A DNA stretch of 13,077 nucleotides, taken from contig CAMAYW010000024.1 of the NCBI GenBank assembly GCA_945862475.1, positions 1 to 13,077 on the forward strand. The letters are read 5' to 3'. The position numbers and the translations under genes are program-made. The DNA comes from Bacteriovorax stolpii (GTDB lineage: Bacteria > Bdellovibrionota > Bacteriovoracia > Bacteriovoracales > Bacteriovoracaceae). Below are positions 12,583 through 13,077 of the stretch, in pieces; within the stretch, counting starts at the first letter, position 1; each line of letters opens with the position of its first letter. A model generated the notes under the pieces. It did no database searches. It was given only the letters and a program-made list of their open reading frames with translations, and was not told the DNA's origin.

Positions 12583-13077
12583 CCGAGCTTAGACTTCTCT
12601 GAATACTTAAAGACTTTTGTACGAGTACGAAGAACCTCAGTAGCTTTTTCGATATCAGTCATACGAATATTTACCGAATATTCTTTAATCGTTTTACCAT
12701 CACGCTTTTCTGGCTTCATGTAAACGTTACCAAAGATCATGATGTCCGCTCCAGTTTGTTTACCAATTTTTTTAGCTGTCGCAGCGTCAACCATACCATC
12801 GTTTTGATAAGTGATCTCTTTAAGAATCTGCTCACGGGCCTGAGCATCAACTAGCTCAAATTCTCCAGAAAGAGAAAGCTCATTAAGAAGTTCATCGTTC
12901 AGGTCACCAATTGGAAAATACGCTTCGGAAGTTTGATTTTGAACTTCGGCAATAAAAACTTTTGGTGCTCCAAACTTGGACTTCATTTTTCCATAACCGG
13001 GGTGAGCTTTCATTTGCTTAATCACATCAGTTGTTGCCTGAGTTGTATCTGCACTCATCCAGTTATCAGTTATAGAT
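12576..13077 (-). CDS. lpoB: LpoB-family penicillin-binding-protein activator, 5' end cut by window edge
   Basis: At least 166 codons. LpoB is an outer-membrane lipoprotein that reaches through the periplasm to activate the synthase PBP1b. Family features, numbered from the first Met in view (13058), are PKVFIAEVQNQTSEAYFPIG (32-51), LSGEFELVDAQAREQILKE (63-81), TAKKIGKQTGADIMIFGNVY (94-113) and a closing YSVNIRMTDIEKATEVLRTR (127-146). The frame stays open upstream of Met13058 to the edge, reading S-I-T-D-N-W before it. That resembles the conserved SGRWNDTDSR segment of the family, so Met13058 is internal and the signal peptide and lipobox lie outside the window. The gene ends at TAA 12576, overlapping the next lipoprotein gene by 7 nt. 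Assignment to LpoB is confident at family level. The precise PBP partner is not known. Confidence 0.85.
   Translation of the reverse strand, partial: SITDNWMSADTTQATTDVIKQMKAHPGYGKMKSKFGAPKVFIAEVQNQTSEAYFPIGDLNDELLNELSLSGEFELVDAQAREQILKEITYQNDGMVDAATAKKIGKQTGADIMIFGNVYMKPEKRDGKTIKEYSVNIRMTDIEKATEVLRTRTKVFKYSEKSKLGW

Noticed and set aside
1..13077. Defence system, phage, transposon, CRISPR or toxin-antitoxin module
   Set aside because: I found no transposase, integrase, nuclease or Cas-like motifs, no direct-repeat arrays and no terminal repeats. Genes are housekeeping or envelope-related, with uniform base composition as far as can be judged by eye.

Overview
The window looks like ordinary chromosomal DNA of an AT-rich, Gram-negative, aerobically respiring bacterium. 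Lipoprotein signal sequences, an LpoB-type penicillin-binding-protein activator, complex I genes and a DUF962 protein all fit a diderm proteobacterium-like organism. The mix of short Ser/Lys-rich secreted proteins, an LpoB/COG3014 lipoprotein pair and a split complex I locus suggests Bdellovibrionota (Bacteriovorax/Peredibacter-like), but that placement is an inference from memory and was not tested. I see no mobile element, CRISPR array, tRNA, rRNA or integration scar. Coding density is very high, and no gene-free stretch exceeds about 120 bases.

Left edge (1-1113): two minus-strand genes. The first 30 residues of an ABC-F translational ATPase (EttA type) run off the left edge and have their own good promoter. 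Upstream lies a 289-residue membrane protein that weakly resembles TadC/T2SF proteins. Centre-left (1114-5146): a tightly packed plus-strand operon. It encodes a 100-residue unknown protein (possibly translated from an almost leaderless mRNA), a PUA-SAM RNA methyltransferase of the RlmI/RlmK group, and a complete three-gene ABC-2 transporter (ATPase plus two different permeases) with 4-7 nt gene overlaps. A convergent DUF962/Mpo1-like gene shares its stop-codon bases with the last permease.

Centre (5541-7073): a plus-strand set for the cell envelope. It holds a secreted zinc amidase (Amidase_2), a small secreted protein and a small lipoprotein, and ends at a strong bidirectional terminator. 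Centre-right (7081-9836): a minus-strand nuoB-nuoC-nuoD-nuoI operon, with a promoter candidate before nuoB and the terminator directly after nuoI. These four genes are exactly the quinone-reducing (Q) module of complex I. nuoA, nuoH and the NADH-module genes are absent from both flanks seen here.

Right (9953-13077): a minus-strand envelope operon. It carries an LpoB-family lipoprotein (5' end cut by the window edge), a COG3014-type TPR-like lipoprotein and a secreted HExxH metallopeptidase.

No clearly new defence or mobile system is present. The points most worth a second look are the self-contained Q-module operon, the methyltransferase whose motif VI lacks the cysteine expected of an m5C enzyme, the near-leaderless start at 1114, the LpoB/COG3014/metallopeptidase operon, and three start or edge calls that simple ORF calling gets wrong (92, 1033, and the right edge of lpoB).
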